Shown piece after piece: positions 1-6,812 of a DNA stretch of 11,087 nucleotides. The DNA is taken from positions 1 through 11,087 of the forward strand of contig JAFSBJ010000160.1 of assembly GCA_017437345.1 (NCBI GenBank), in the 5' to 3' direction. Under the pieces are notes generated by a model. The model searched no databases, was not told the origin of the DNA, and saw only the letters and a list, made by a program, of their open reading frames with translations. Position 1 is the stretch's first letter. Each line of letters opens with the position of its first letter. The translations under genes were made by a program, and so were the position numbers. This DNA comes from Clostridia bacterium (GTDB lineage: Bacteria > Bacillota_A > Clostridia > UMGS1810).

Positions 1-1278
1 GCATATTGAAACAATAATAATTGTTATGGGGCTGACAAGGCCTGCATTAACAGCGGATTGCCCTAAAATAAGACCACCCACGATTCCCAGGGATGAACCA
101 ATAGAACCCGGAACCCTTATTCCGGCTTCTTTTATGAGTTCGAAGGATACTTCCATAATAAGAATTTCTGTGAGCAGAGAAAAAGGTATAGCATATCTTT
201 CATTTATAAGACTTAAAAACATATCGCTCAGTAGGCTTTCTGTGTGGAAACGAGTGATGGCAATAAAAAGCCCCGGAGTTAAAAGAGACAAAAAAACTGC
301 AATTATTCTTATAAGCTTTATAAAAACAGAATATGGTTTTCTAAGGTAAGCATCTTCAGGAGATGATATTATATCTGTTATATTAGAAGGCAGAATCAGA
401 GCATGTGAGCTTCCATTAAGAAGAAGCGCTGCCCTTCCTTCAACAAGAGAGCGGCAAACCTTATCAGGTCGTTCGCTTGTTATGACCTGAGGAATACTGA
501 TATTATTGCTTTCTTCTATTCCCTTTTCTATATCGAATACAGAAAAAATATAATCATCTTCAAAGCTTAGAAGTTTTTTCTTTATTTCTTCTTTTAGATC
601 AGGATTAATAATACCATCTATATAGGCAAGAGAGGCCGGAGTTTTGCTTTTTTTTCCAAACTGAAATGTTTCAAAAACAAGATTGGAATTATTCACACTT
701 TTTCTTATGAGAGCTGTGTTACATCTTAGAATTTCATTAAACCCTTCATGAGGCCCCTGAACAACAGTTTCGTTGATGGGGGTGCCGATGTTTCTATGCT
801 CCCATGTTTTAATATCTATTATCATGCCTTTGGAAAAACCATCAACAAAGATGCCGGCATTTCCAAAATTGACAGCATCGGTAATTTTGTTTACAGTTTC
901 GCTGTATTCCACCTGACTTTGCGGCATAACGCTTTCGCTGAAAAATTTCAACATATCAGTATTTTTGGGTGCTTCCCTATTTTGCATAGCGGGCTGCAGC
1001 ACAAACTGATTTATTGAATTTTTATTTACTATCCCATCTGCATATATAATAAATGCTTTTATGCTTTTTGAATTTACATTCCAGTTGAATACTCTGATAA
1101 TTATATCCCCGCTAAGCTCGGTATGCATAAGCTTTCTGGCATAACATAGATTATCGTCTATCGATGTTGAAACCTTATATTCTGTAGGGATGTTATCATA
1201 TTTAATATCTTTTGCTCCAAAAGTTAAATCAAATTTGGGGTTTTTATCCGGCGGATTATATTTTAAAAATTCCAGCAT
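1..1278 (-). CDS. GerA-type spore germinant receptor, A subunit (partial, runs off left edge)
   Basis: The A subunit of a GerA/GerK-type receptor sits in the inner spore membrane with B and C subunits and helps sense nutrient germinants. The visible 426 residues cover the soluble N-terminal domain (about 1-310, with GPHEGFNE at 175-182 and VEGRAALLLNGS at 279-290) and the first membrane segment (about 320-342). After that comes the family signature: FELIKEAGIRVPGSIG (379-394) and GIVGGLILGQSAVNAGLVSP (398-417). About 50-70 C-terminal residues lie outside the window. I place the start at ATG 1278 because GGTGAT sits 7 bases upstream of it; an in-frame ATG at 1293 has no ribosome binding site. 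A sigma-G-like promoter lies just upstream. The B and C subunit genes would be expected further left, but this cannot be seen. Family assignment is secure; which germinant it serves is unknown. Confidence 0.93.
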   Translation of the reverse strand, partial: MLEFLKYNPPDKNPKFDLTFGAKDIKYDNIPTEYKVSTSIDDNLCYARKLMHTELSGDIIIRVFNWNVNSKSIKAFIIYADGIVNKNSINQFVLQPAMQNREAPKNTDMLKFFSESVMPQSQVEYSETVNKITDAVNFGNAGIFVDGFSKGMIIDIKTWEHRNIGTPINETVVQGPHEGFNEILRCNTALIRKSVNNSNLVFETFQFGKKSKTPASLAYIDGIINPDLKEEIKKKLLSFEDDYIFSVFDIEKGIEESNNISIPQVITSERPDKVCRSLVEGRAALLLNGSSHALILPSNITDIISSPEDAYLRKPYSVFIKLIRIIAVFLSLLTPGLFIAITRFHTESLLSDMFLSLINERYAIPFSLLTEILIMEVSFELIKEAGIRVPGSIGSSLGIVGGLILGQSAVNAGLVSPITIIIVSIC

Positions 1279-1285
1279 TATGTTT

Positions 1286-1291
1286 ATCACC
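1286..1291 (-). promoter_or_regulatory. Ribosome binding site deciding the GerA subunit start
   Basis: On the minus strand the sequence GGTGAT lies 7 bases before ATG 1278. The longer reading from ATG 1293 would place this site inside the coding region and has only a weak purine stretch upstream, so the shorter start is preferred. Confidence 0.55.
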
Positions 1292-1296
1292 ATTTT

Positions 1297-1325
1297 TATT
1301 ATCCGCAGTAAAGATTTATATATTC
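1297..1325 (-). promoter_or_regulatory. Candidate sigma-G/F promoter for the GerA subunit gene
   Basis: On the minus strand GAATA (1321-1325) fits the forespore sigma-G -35 pattern GHATR. GATAATA (1297-1303), 17 bases on, matches 6 of 7 positions of the -10 pattern CATNHTA. Transcription would begin near 1290, which leaves a very short leader and fits the ATG 1278 start. Known GerA operons are transcribed by sigma-G; this assignment is by pattern only. Confidence 0.4.
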
Positions 1326-1372
1326 AGGAATAATTTTTATTTATTTACAAAAAATACGGATGAGGTGATTAG

Positions 1373-1633
1373 ATGATAAAGTCGACATCTATTGAAAGAT
1401 ACAAAAATATAATAAGACAAAATGTTGGAAAAAAAGTAAACCTCACTCTTAAAAGAGGACGCAAATATATTACACTTAATGAATGTGTGATAGAAAATGC
1501 CTATGATGGAATCTTTGTTTTGGGGATAATGGGAGAAAGTATGGTAAAATGCAAAAAAATCTCTGTTTGCTATGCTGATCTTCTCACAGGAAGCGCAAGG
1601 TTAACCCTTATAAGCGATTCTAAAGGAGCATAA
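1373..1633 (+). CDS. veg: Veg family protein
   Basis: Veg is a small protein conserved across Firmicutes. In Bacillus subtilis it is abundantly made and affects biofilm gene expression through the SinR pathway. The 86 residues equal the usual family length and show the core pattern: GKKVNLTLKRGRKYITLNE near residues 19-37, then IENAYDGIFVL and CYADLLTGSARLTL near the C-terminus. GAGGTGAT lies 4 bases before the ATG. It diverges from the GerA subunit gene and ends in its own terminator, so it looks monocistronic. The upstream region has only a poor sigma-A match (TATATT near 1319), unlike the strong veg promoter known from Bacillus. The family call is firm; a biofilm role in this organism is only an extrapolation. 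Confidence 0.92.
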   Translation: MIKSTSIERYKNIIRQNVGKKVNLTLKRGRKYITLNECVIENAYDGIFVLGIMGESMVKCKKISVCYADLLTGSARLTLISDSKGA

Positions 1634-1656
1634 AGCAAAATAATTTTGCTTTTTTT
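1632..1656 (+). terminator. Intrinsic terminator of veg
   Basis: AAAGCAAAA (1632-1640) and TTTTGCTTT (1644-1652) form a perfect 9-bp stem around TAA, with a T-run to 1656. The stem begins within the veg stop codon. Confidence 0.8.
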
Positions 1657-1667
1657 ACAAAAACATC

Positions 1668-1696
1668 TTGAAATCCTCCCAAAGATATTGTATAAT
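1668..1696 (+). promoter_or_regulatory. Sigma-A promoter of the P-loop NTPase gene
   Basis: TTGAAA (1668-1673) and TATAAT (1691-1696) are separated by exactly 17 bases and lie between the veg terminator and the next gene. This is among the best sigma-A matches in the window. Confidence 0.8.
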
Positions 1697-1732
1697 ATAT
1701 CTAACTCAATATATATTTAGGAGGAATTCACT

Positions 1733-2143
1733 ATGGTTAGATTAATTGTTGGAAAAAAAGGCACAGGAAAAACAAAAGCATTAATAGAGGGAATCCACAA
1801 TTCAATAAATACTGAAAACGGTGATATTGTTTTTATTTGTAATGGTGACAGACACATTTTAGATATAAACCACTCTATCAGACTCATTGATGTTGAAAAA
1901 TATGACACAGCAGATTTCAGAGTTTTTAAAAGCTTTATTCTTGGAATTTTATCACAGAACTATGATATAACATCTATCTTTGTTGACAGTTTATTTAAAA
2001 TTGTTGCTGATGATAATGACAATCTTGCAGGATTTATTAATGATCTTGATGCAATTTCACAGGAAAATAATGTTAAATTTACTATCTGCATCAGCGCAGA
2101 CAAATCCGAATTACCTGAAGATATATACAAATATATCAACTAA
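1733..2143 (+). CDS. Small orphan P-loop NTPase, function unknown
   Basis: This 136-residue protein begins with a beta strand leading straight into a Walker A motif, GKKGTGKTK (residues 7-15). A hydrophobic strand ending in aspartate, IFVD (82-85), is a likely Walker B, and the strand KFTICISAD (115-123) may be a sensor-1-type strand. It should therefore bind and perhaps hydrolyse ATP or GTP. It is far shorter than a typical AAA+, RecA or ABC domain and has no lid or partner domain. I know similar short clostridial proteins under the label 'ATPase' or, wrongly, 'twitching motility protein PilT'; nothing here supports pilus function. AGGAGG lies 8 bases before the ATG. It has its own strong promoter and terminator and so is probably transcribed alone. 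No biological role can be assigned. Confidence 0.8.
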   Translation: MVRLIVGKKGTGKTKALIEGIHNSINTENGDIVFICNGDRHILDINHSIRLIDVEKYDTADFRVFKSFILGILSQNYDITSIFVDSLFKIVADDNDNLAGFINDLDAISQENNVKFTICISADKSELPEDIYKYIN

Positions 2144-2158
2144 ATATAAATACTTATC

Positions 2159-2187
2159 AAAAGGCGCGGATTACTCCACGCCTTTTT
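2159..2187 (+). terminator. Intrinsic terminator after the P-loop NTPase gene
   Basis: AAAAGGCGCGGA (2159-2170) pairs with TCCACGCCTTTT (2175-2186) around TTAC, with one internal C-A mismatch, followed by T. It lies only 16 bases before the next gene, so that gene depends on read-through or on a promoter inside the NTPase gene. Confidence 0.78.
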
Positions 2188-2202
2188 CATTGAGGTTATT
2201 TT

Positions 2203-2814
2203 ATGTCAGATATTTACTTAACACCTGAAAAAGAAGCAAGCTCGGAGCTTGTGGAAAAAAGATCGAAATTTATTGGAAATATTAAGCATATAAACAGTGA
2301 AGAAGAGGCTTTATTCTACATAAAGAAAATCAAAAAAGAGCATTATGATGCCAATCACAATGTTTATGCCTATATAACCAAAGACACTAAACGCTACAGC
2401 GACGACGGTGAGCCTTCAAAAACAGCAGGCTTGCCTATTCTTGATATGCTGGAAAACCAAGGTATAACGGATGTGGTGTGTGTGGTAACAAGATACTTTG
2501 GCGGAACACTTCTTGGAACGGGGGGGCTTGTGAGGGCATATACATCTGCCGCAAAAATGGCACTCGAAAATGCCGGCATCAATAAGCTCCTTCTTCACTC
2601 TACCCTTTCGATAACTGTTCCATATAATCTTTTTGACAGCGTTAAATACCTTGCAAATGAATGTGGATGCACTTTTACAAGCTGTGAATATACAGACATT
2701 ATCCGCGTTAGCGCTATATGCAAAAAAGAAGACACAGATATGGTAATCGAAAAGCTTCAGAGTGCATTCGGAATAAATATAAAAACAGAAATTATGGGCG
2801 AAATGTATTGCTGA
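2203..2814 (+). CDS. yigZ: YigZ/IMPACT (UPF0029) family protein
   Basis: The protein has 203 residues, the usual YigZ length. The N-terminal IMPACT/UPF0029 domain carries the hallmark stretches SDDGEPSKTAG (66-76) and YFGGTLLGTGGLVRAY (98-113). A C-terminal ferredoxin-like DUF1949 domain follows from about residue 135. The fold resembles ribosomal S5 and EF-G domain IV, and a role in RNA or ribosome binding has been suggested. Eukaryotic IMPACT regulates the kinase GCN2, but the bacterial function is not established. GAGGT precedes the ATG at close spacing. The PBP gene follows after 31 bases with no terminator between, so the two are likely co-transcribed. Family identity is certain; function is open. 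Confidence 0.93.
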   Translation: MSDIYLTPEKEASSELVEKRSKFIGNIKHINSEEEALFYIKKIKKEHYDANHNVYAYITKDTKRYSDDGEPSKTAGLPILDMLENQGITDVVCVVTRYFGGTLLGTGGLVRAYTSAAKMALENAGINKLLLHSTLSITVPYNLFDSVKYLANECGCTFTSCEYTDIIRVSAICKKEDTDMVIEKLQSAFGINIKTEIMGEMYC

Positions 2815-2845
2815 TTTAAAGACACTAAGCCAAAGGAGGCCTTAT

Positions 2846-4297
2846 ATGAACAACAAAAGAGCGATGTATATACTTCTTGTTTTTTGCATTATGTTTATGA
2901 CGCTTATAGGTTATATAACATATATAGAAATAAGGTATGGCGACGAATATATTCACTCAGCGTACAACGCAAGAAACAGCGTGAAAGACAAAAGCGTTAT
3001 AAGAGGCAGCATATATGACAGAAACAATATAAAGCTTGCCTACAGCGAAGAAAATGACGGCAAGCTCACAAGAAAATATCCTTATGACAACATGTATTCT
3101 CATGTTATAGGGTATGTGTCGGAGGATTATTCCAACAGAACACTAATTGAAAAGGAATTTAACTCTCATCTTATTGGAGAAAGCGGAATTAATAAACTCA
3201 CCAACCTCGGAAACAAGCTTACCTCGAAAAAAGCAAAGGGAAATGATGTTTATCTGACCATTGATCACGAAATCCAGAAAGCAGCCTACAATGCTTTAGG
3301 CGGATTTAACGGAGCAATTGTTGCGCTTAAGGTTAAAACAGGTGAAATTCTTGCTATGGTTTCAAAGCCTGACTTTAATCCCAACCCGGAGGTTTTCAGC
3401 AAAAACTATAATAATCTTTCTGATTCAACTCTCTACACAAGAGCGATTCAGGTTTTATATCCACCCGGTTCCACCTTTAAAACAATTACAACAGCATCTA
3501 TTATTGAAAATGGTCTGGAAGATGAAATCTACGAGGATTCGAGCGGAGAATTTGTTATTAAATCTGCCGACGGTAATCCTGACAACGACTATAAATGTGC
3601 AAATGAGGATGCACGCCACGCCTATGGAACAACAGATTTACAAAAAGCATTTACAGTCTCAAGCAATGTTTATTATGCATATATGGGAACAAGACTCAGT
3701 TCGGCTAAGATTCAAAAAACTGCAAGAAGCTTTTTATTTAATAAAGAAATTCCCTTTGACCTTCCTGTTGTGAAGAGTCATTTTCAAAAAGGAAAGCTGA
3801 CCGAAGCAGAGCGGGCAATATCGGTTATTGGTCAGGGGCAGACAGAGGCATCTCCGCTTCATCTTGCTCTTATTGCTGCAACTATTGCAAATGAGGGGAA
3901 AATGCCAAAGCCATATATAGTTTCATCAGTTAAATCGGGAGTTGTTTCTGCATATACAGCAAATAAGTCATCATTAGGACAAATTATTCCCAAAAAAGAT
4001 GCAGGAATAATTAAAGATTTTATGCTTGAAGTTGTAAAAACAGGAACAGGTAAAGCTGCGGCAATAAATGGAATAGAGGTTTGCGGTAAAACAGGCACAA
4101 GCGAAAATCCGCTTACAGCCACCGGCGGACATAACTCCAAAAAAACACACGCGCTGTTTATTGGATTTGCACCATATGACGAGCCGGAAATTGCAGTAAG
4201 CGTTGTTATGGAATATGCAGGCTTTGGAGGAACAAACGCCGCACCTGCAGCGAAAACTATTATGCAAAAATATTTTGAAATATATAATAAAGAATAA
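2846..4297 (+). CDS. Class B penicillin-binding protein (peptidoglycan D,D-transpeptidase), compact PbpA/FtsI type
   Basis: This enzyme cross-links peptidoglycan peptide stems outside the membrane. A single N-terminal membrane anchor (about 7-27) leads into a short class B dimerisation/pedestal domain with RGSIYDRN at 53-60. The transpeptidase domain (about 155-480) has all three active-site motifs: STFK at 209-212 with nucleophile Ser209, SSN at 272-274, and KTGT at 415-418. At 483 residues it is shorter than FtsI/PBP2 enzymes (about 580-720) and close to the mycobacterial PbpA type; such proteins often partner a SEDS glycosyltransferase (FtsW/RodA/SpoVE), and no SEDS gene is in the window. 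AAAGGAGG lies 6 bases before the ATG. It follows the YigZ gene and ends in a hairpin shared with the next gene. A vegetative or sporulation role cannot be decided from sequence. Confidence 0.93.
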   Translation: MNNKRAMYILLVFCIMFMTLIGYITYIEIRYGDEYIHSAYNARNSVKDKSVIRGSIYDRNNIKLAYSEENDGKLTRKYPYDNMYSHVIGYVSEDYSNRTLIEKEFNSHLIGESGINKLTNLGNKLTSKKAKGNDVYLTIDHEIQKAAYNALGGFNGAIVALKVKTGEILAMVSKPDFNPNPEVFSKNYNNLSDSTLYTRAIQVLYPPGSTFKTITTASIIENGLEDEIYEDSSGEFVIKSADGNPDNDYKCANEDARHAYGTTDLQKAFTVSSNVYYAYMGTRLSSAKIQKTARSFLFNKEIPFDLPVVKSHFQKGKLTEAERAISVIGQGQTEASPLHLALIAATIANEGKMPKPYIVSSVKSGVVSAYTANKSSLGQIIPKKDAGIIKDFMLEVVKTGTGKAAAINGIEVCGKTGTSENPLTATGGHNSKKTHALFIGFAPYDEPEIAVSVVMEYAGFGGTNAAPAAKTIMQKYFEIYNKE

Positions 4298-4306
4298 CAT
4301 TAAGAT

Positions 4307-4339
4307 ACCTCTCATAAGATTTATGGGAGGTGTTTTTTT
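4307..4339 (+). terminator. Terminator-like hairpin overlapping the next gene's ribosome binding site
   Basis: ACCTCTCATAA (4307-4317) pairs with TTATGGGAGGT (4321-4331) through 11 bp, one of them G-T, around a 3-base loop. Seven T residues follow at 4333-4339. This has the full form of an intrinsic terminator for the PBP gene. The 3' arm contains GGGAGG (4325-4330), and the T-run reaches into the TTG start of the next gene. When folded in RNA it would both favour termination and hide that ribosome binding site. Confidence 0.75.
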
Positions 4340-4586
4340 GCTTAAAGCATCGGAATTTAAAAACAAGGAAGTTATAAATTTAAATGGTAGTGAAAAGCTG
4401 GGATATATATATGATTTTGAAATATGCATTTCAACAGGAGAAATATCTGCTATATATGTTCCGGAAAAGCAGAATTCCTTTTTTAAAATAAAATCATCCC
4501 CCATTCGTATTCCATGGAAAAAAATTGAGGGAATTGGTGATGATGTTATTCTGGTTAATGTTGAAAATAATGACATTGATGTATAA
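4338..4586 (+). CDS. YlmC/YmxH family PRC-barrel sporulation protein
   Basis: This 82-residue protein matches the YlmC/YmxH family in length and pattern: an N-terminal LKASEFKNKEVINL, the middle KLGYIYDFEI...GEISAIYVP, and the C-terminal IRIPWKKIEGIGDDVILV, which together form a PRC-barrel-like beta domain. The family is widespread in endospore formers and is annotated as sporulation-related, without a defined mechanism. I choose TTG 4338 as start because GGGAGG lies 7 bases before it. The in-frame ATG at 4323 overlaps that GGGAGG, has no site of its own, and would add an extension the family lacks. No promoter is evident between it and the PBP gene, so expression probably needs read-through of the hairpin. 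No membrane segment is visible. Confidence 0.85.
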   Translation: MLKASEFKNKEVINLNGSEKLGYIYDFEICISTGEISAIYVPEKQNSFFKIKSSPIRIPWKKIEGIGDDVILVNVENNDIDV

Positions 4587-4639
4587 ATGTTTCTGATTAA
4601 ATTACCTTATTTACATGAATAATAAAGATATATCAGATG

Positions 4640-4645
4640 AAAGGA
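4640..4645 (+). promoter_or_regulatory. Ribosome binding site deciding a TTG start
   Basis: AAAGGA lies 9 bases before TTG 4655. The upstream in-frame ATG 4637 has no purine-rich site before it, and ATG 4646 directly abuts this one, so TTG is the best-placed start. Confidence 0.5.
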
Positions 4646-4654
4646 ATGATTTTA

Positions 4655-4825
4655 TTGAGTACTAAAGGTGCAATTGGTGCAATGGCTGCAGGTGTTGTTA
4701 TTGGAGCTGTGATGGGAATGATGGTTGACCCTATAAGCGACAAACAGCATAAAAAGATATGCAAAACAGCAAACAATGTTTTTAAAACAATTGGCGCTAT
4801 AGTTGATGATGTTATCAGTATGTGA
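4655..4825 (+). CDS. Small glycine-zipper membrane protein (YtxH-like), hypothetical
   Basis: This 56-residue protein (62 if ATG 4637 is used) has one hydrophobic segment at about residues 5-24. It carries a glycine zipper, G13-xxx-G17-xxx-G21, which favours close helix packing in membranes. A short polar, lysine-rich stretch and an amphipathic C-terminal helix (about 35-54) follow. The layout resembles YtxH-like small proteins of Firmicutes, which have been linked to stress or envelope, but I cannot assign a function. It lies 68 bases after the YlmC/YmxH gene on the same strand, with no terminator between, so co-transcription is likely. Start choice is uncertain. Confidence 0.7.
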   Translation: MSTKGAIGAMAAGVVIGAVMGMMVDPISDKQHKKICKTANNVFKTIGAIVDDVISM

Positions 4826-4855
4826 CCTTATTAAAAGCAAACACATCAAAATATC

Positions 4856-4889
4856 AAGCGGTGTAAAGCAAAAAAGTTTTACACCGCTT
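4856..4889. terminator. Hairpin between convergent genes, probable bidirectional terminator
   Basis: AAGCGGTGTAAA (4856-4867) and TTTACACCGCTT (4878-4889) form a perfect 12-bp stem with a 10-base loop, between the stop of the small membrane protein (4825) and the stop of spoVT (4897). The T-tracts on both sides are interrupted, so termination strength is uncertain. Confidence 0.65.
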
Positions 4890-4896
4890 AAATTAT

Positions 4897-5436
4897 CTAT
4901 ATTTCCATTTGTCTTCCCAAAAACATTGATGTTACTCCTGCAAGTTTAACCTCCACATCTGTCACCTGTGAATTTGAGCCATCATCCATAATGACCACAT
5001 TGCCGATTGTGTCACCTTCGGATATTATAGGAGAAACAACACTGAGAGTATATTTATCATTATTATCTGTTATTTTAAGCTTTTTACCGTCTTTGGAAAC
5101 AAAATTTGTTTTTTCTTCCATTATTTTTTCCATATCGCTGCTTAAGGGTTTTTCCATTAAATCCTTTTTGGGTGCTCCTGCTGTGGCTATTATTGTGTCT
5201 TTATCGGTTATACAAACAGGTCTTCCTGAGGTTTTATAGAGTGATTCAGCATATTTTGACGCATATTCACCAAGCTCGCCTATAGGAGAATACTTTTTAA
5301 ATATAACTCCGCCCTCTCGGTCTGTATAGATTTCAAGCGGATCACCAACTCTTATGCGAAGTGTGCGGCGGATTTCTTTTGGAATAACAACCCTGCCTAA
5401 GTCGTCAATTCTTCTTACAATTCCTGTGGCTTTCAT
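4897..5436 (-). CDS. spoVT: Stage V sporulation protein T (SpoVT), AbrB-family regulator
   Basis: SpoVT is a forespore transcription factor that raises or lowers sigma-G-dependent genes and affects germination, including gerA genes in Bacillus. The 179 residues match the usual 178. The N-terminal AbrB swapped-hairpin DNA-binding domain (1-49) reads MKATGIVRRIDDLGRVVIPK then EIRRTLRIRVGDPLEIY. The C-terminal GAF-like domain (about 55-179) includes KTSGRPVCITD and GNVVIMDD. AAAAGGAGC lies 9 bases before the ATG. I could not find a convincing sigma-G promoter in the upstream 157-base gap. The GerA subunit gene 3.6 kb away could be one of its targets, but that is inference. The call is secure. 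Confidence 0.96.
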   Translation of the reverse strand: MKATGIVRRIDDLGRVVIPKEIRRTLRIRVGDPLEIYTDREGGVIFKKYSPIGELGEYASKYAESLYKTSGRPVCITDKDTIIATAGAPKKDLMEKPLSSDMEKIMEEKTNFVSKDGKKLKITDNNDKYTLSVVSPIISEGDTIGNVVIMDDGSNSQVTDVEVKLAGVTSMFLGRQMEI

Positions 5437-5545
5437 ATATATAATGCTCCTTTTAGTTTTAATTACATTTCTATTATCTGTATGCTTGGAATTTTTATGT
5501 AAGGAAAAAGGTGGGATTTTCTTTTGTTAAATCATTTAAAGTATA

Positions 5546-5578
5546 TTAAAAGACAGCATAGCACATAGCTACGCTGCC
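5546..5578 (-). terminator. Intrinsic terminator of the serine hydrolase gene
   Basis: On the minus strand GGCAGCGTAGC (5578-5568) pairs with GCTATGCTGTC (5562-5552) through 11 bp including two G-T pairs, around a 5-base loop, followed by TTTTAA. It lies 15 bases after the stop codon. Confidence 0.75.
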
Positions 5579-5593
5579 TTGATTTTAAAAATT

Positions 5594-6729
5594 TTAATAT
5601 GTTAATTCAGGGTTTTCATCTTCCTTATTTATTGGAATATCAATTTTTTCGCCCAAAAGATCTGCCCGAACAGCGGTATAAAGCCAGGGACGAAGCGGAC
5701 GGTTTGGAGGACAAAGCACATGCTGAGCATAATAAAGAGTCATATTATTTACCGGGTCAACAGATGCATAAGCTCCTGCAGCTCCTGCCCAGCCAAATTC
5801 TGTGTGATTAGGGTTATTGCGTGGAGCTCGCATACCAAGACCATAGCCGATACAATCGGTGCCATATGTATACATAGCGCGCTGTTTGGGAGTTAGTCTG
5901 TCCTCTGCCATCATAGAAATGGTGTCTTTTTTTAGAATAACATTACCTACACGCAATGCTTCAAGAAACTTTATATAGTCTTCAACGGTAGAAACACAAC
6001 CTGCCCCACCGCTGGCATATTCTTTGCCGGGACGATAGGTATTTGTCCACCGGGGTTCAAATTTTAGTGTTTCATTATTGTAGCAATACTGATGAGCAAA
6101 GTCATCCCAATCTTCAAGAGGATGAAGGAAATCAGAATTATTCATTCCTAATGGTTCGAAGATATTTGTCTTTACATATTTTTCAAATTTTCCCCTGTCA
6201 AAACCTCAACAAGCGCCGCAATAACATCGTGGCTAAGGCTATATTGCCAGCCTTCGCCAGGTTCAAAAGAAAGAGGAGTTTTTGCAAGATGATTAACAAG
6301 CTCCACCGTTGGGCAAGGATTGTCTCCCCTGCCATAGTATTCCTGCAAATTAGGAGTTTGCAAATCATAATTCATACCGGAGGTCATCTCAAACAGATGG
6401 TGGATTTTAATAGGTTTTTTTGCCTTTTGTATTCCACTTTCTGTTTTGACTGTCATTTCTGAAAAGGCAGGCATATATGATGACAAATCATCTTCCAGAC
6501 AAAACATTCCCTTTTCCCAAAGCTGCATGGCAGCTACGCAGGTGATAAGCTTAGAACAGGAATATATATGATACTTTTCATTTCCCTTCATAGGTATTTT
6601 ATTTTCCGGATCAGAATATCCGCCCATATGGCGCAGGATGCATTTTCCGTCTTTATATACAATTAAATCAAAACCGGTTATACCAATATTTAAAAAATGC
6701 TGACACAATGCTTTAGTTTGCTCAAACAT
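5594..6729 (-). pseudogene. Serine hydrolase, beta-lactamase/esterase (PF00144) family, with one frameshift
   Basis: The family includes class C beta-lactamases, D,D-peptidases and esterases; the substrate here is unknown. No signal peptide is seen, so a cytoplasmic enzyme is likely. The first part starts at ATG 6729, just below a sigma-A promoter, and stops at 6172 after 185 residues. It holds the catalytic SCSK (57-60) and YSLSHDV (163-169). The second part, through to 5594, holds GGAGCVSTVEDY and GWAGAAGAYASVDP, the usual third-motif area. A one-base backward shift at AAATTTG (6184-6190) joins them into 378 residues reading TGENL-EKYVKTNIFEPLGM, the expected family pattern. No other stop or lesion is present. 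It could be a recent one-base T deletion, a read or assembly error, or ribosomal frameshifting; the first two seem more likely. Confidence 0.85.
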
Positions 6730-6748
6730 ATTTACACATCCGAGTAAT

Positions 6749-6777
6749 ATTATACAATTAAATATTAAAATAGTCAA
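6749..6777 (-). promoter_or_regulatory. Sigma-A promoter of the serine hydrolase gene
   Basis: On the minus strand TTGACT (6772-6777) and TATAAT (6749-6754) are 17 bases apart. Transcription would start near 6742, 13 bases before ATG 6729. This rules out the longer reading that starts upstream near 6840. Confidence 0.8.
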
Positions 6778-6812
6778 TTTATATCCCATAAAACATAATA
6801 TACCAAAACAAG

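Noticed and set aside
26..1017. Rightward open frames at 26-349 and 748-1017
   Set aside because: They lie antisense inside the GerA subunit gene, which has clear family motifs; the plus-strand frames show none.
4323..4340. ATG 4323 as start of the YlmC/YmxH gene
   Set aside because: The only ribosome binding site overlaps or follows this ATG, and the extra residues do not fit the family N-terminus; TTG 4338 is correctly spaced.
3974..4576. Leftward 200-residue frame
   Set aside because: Shadow of the PBP and YlmC/YmxH genes; composition is unlike a real protein and there is no ribosome binding site.
5437..5550. Sigma-G or sigma-E promoter before spoVT
   Set aside because: GCATA and CATACAG occur, but no -35/-10 pair had acceptable spacing, so I make no call.
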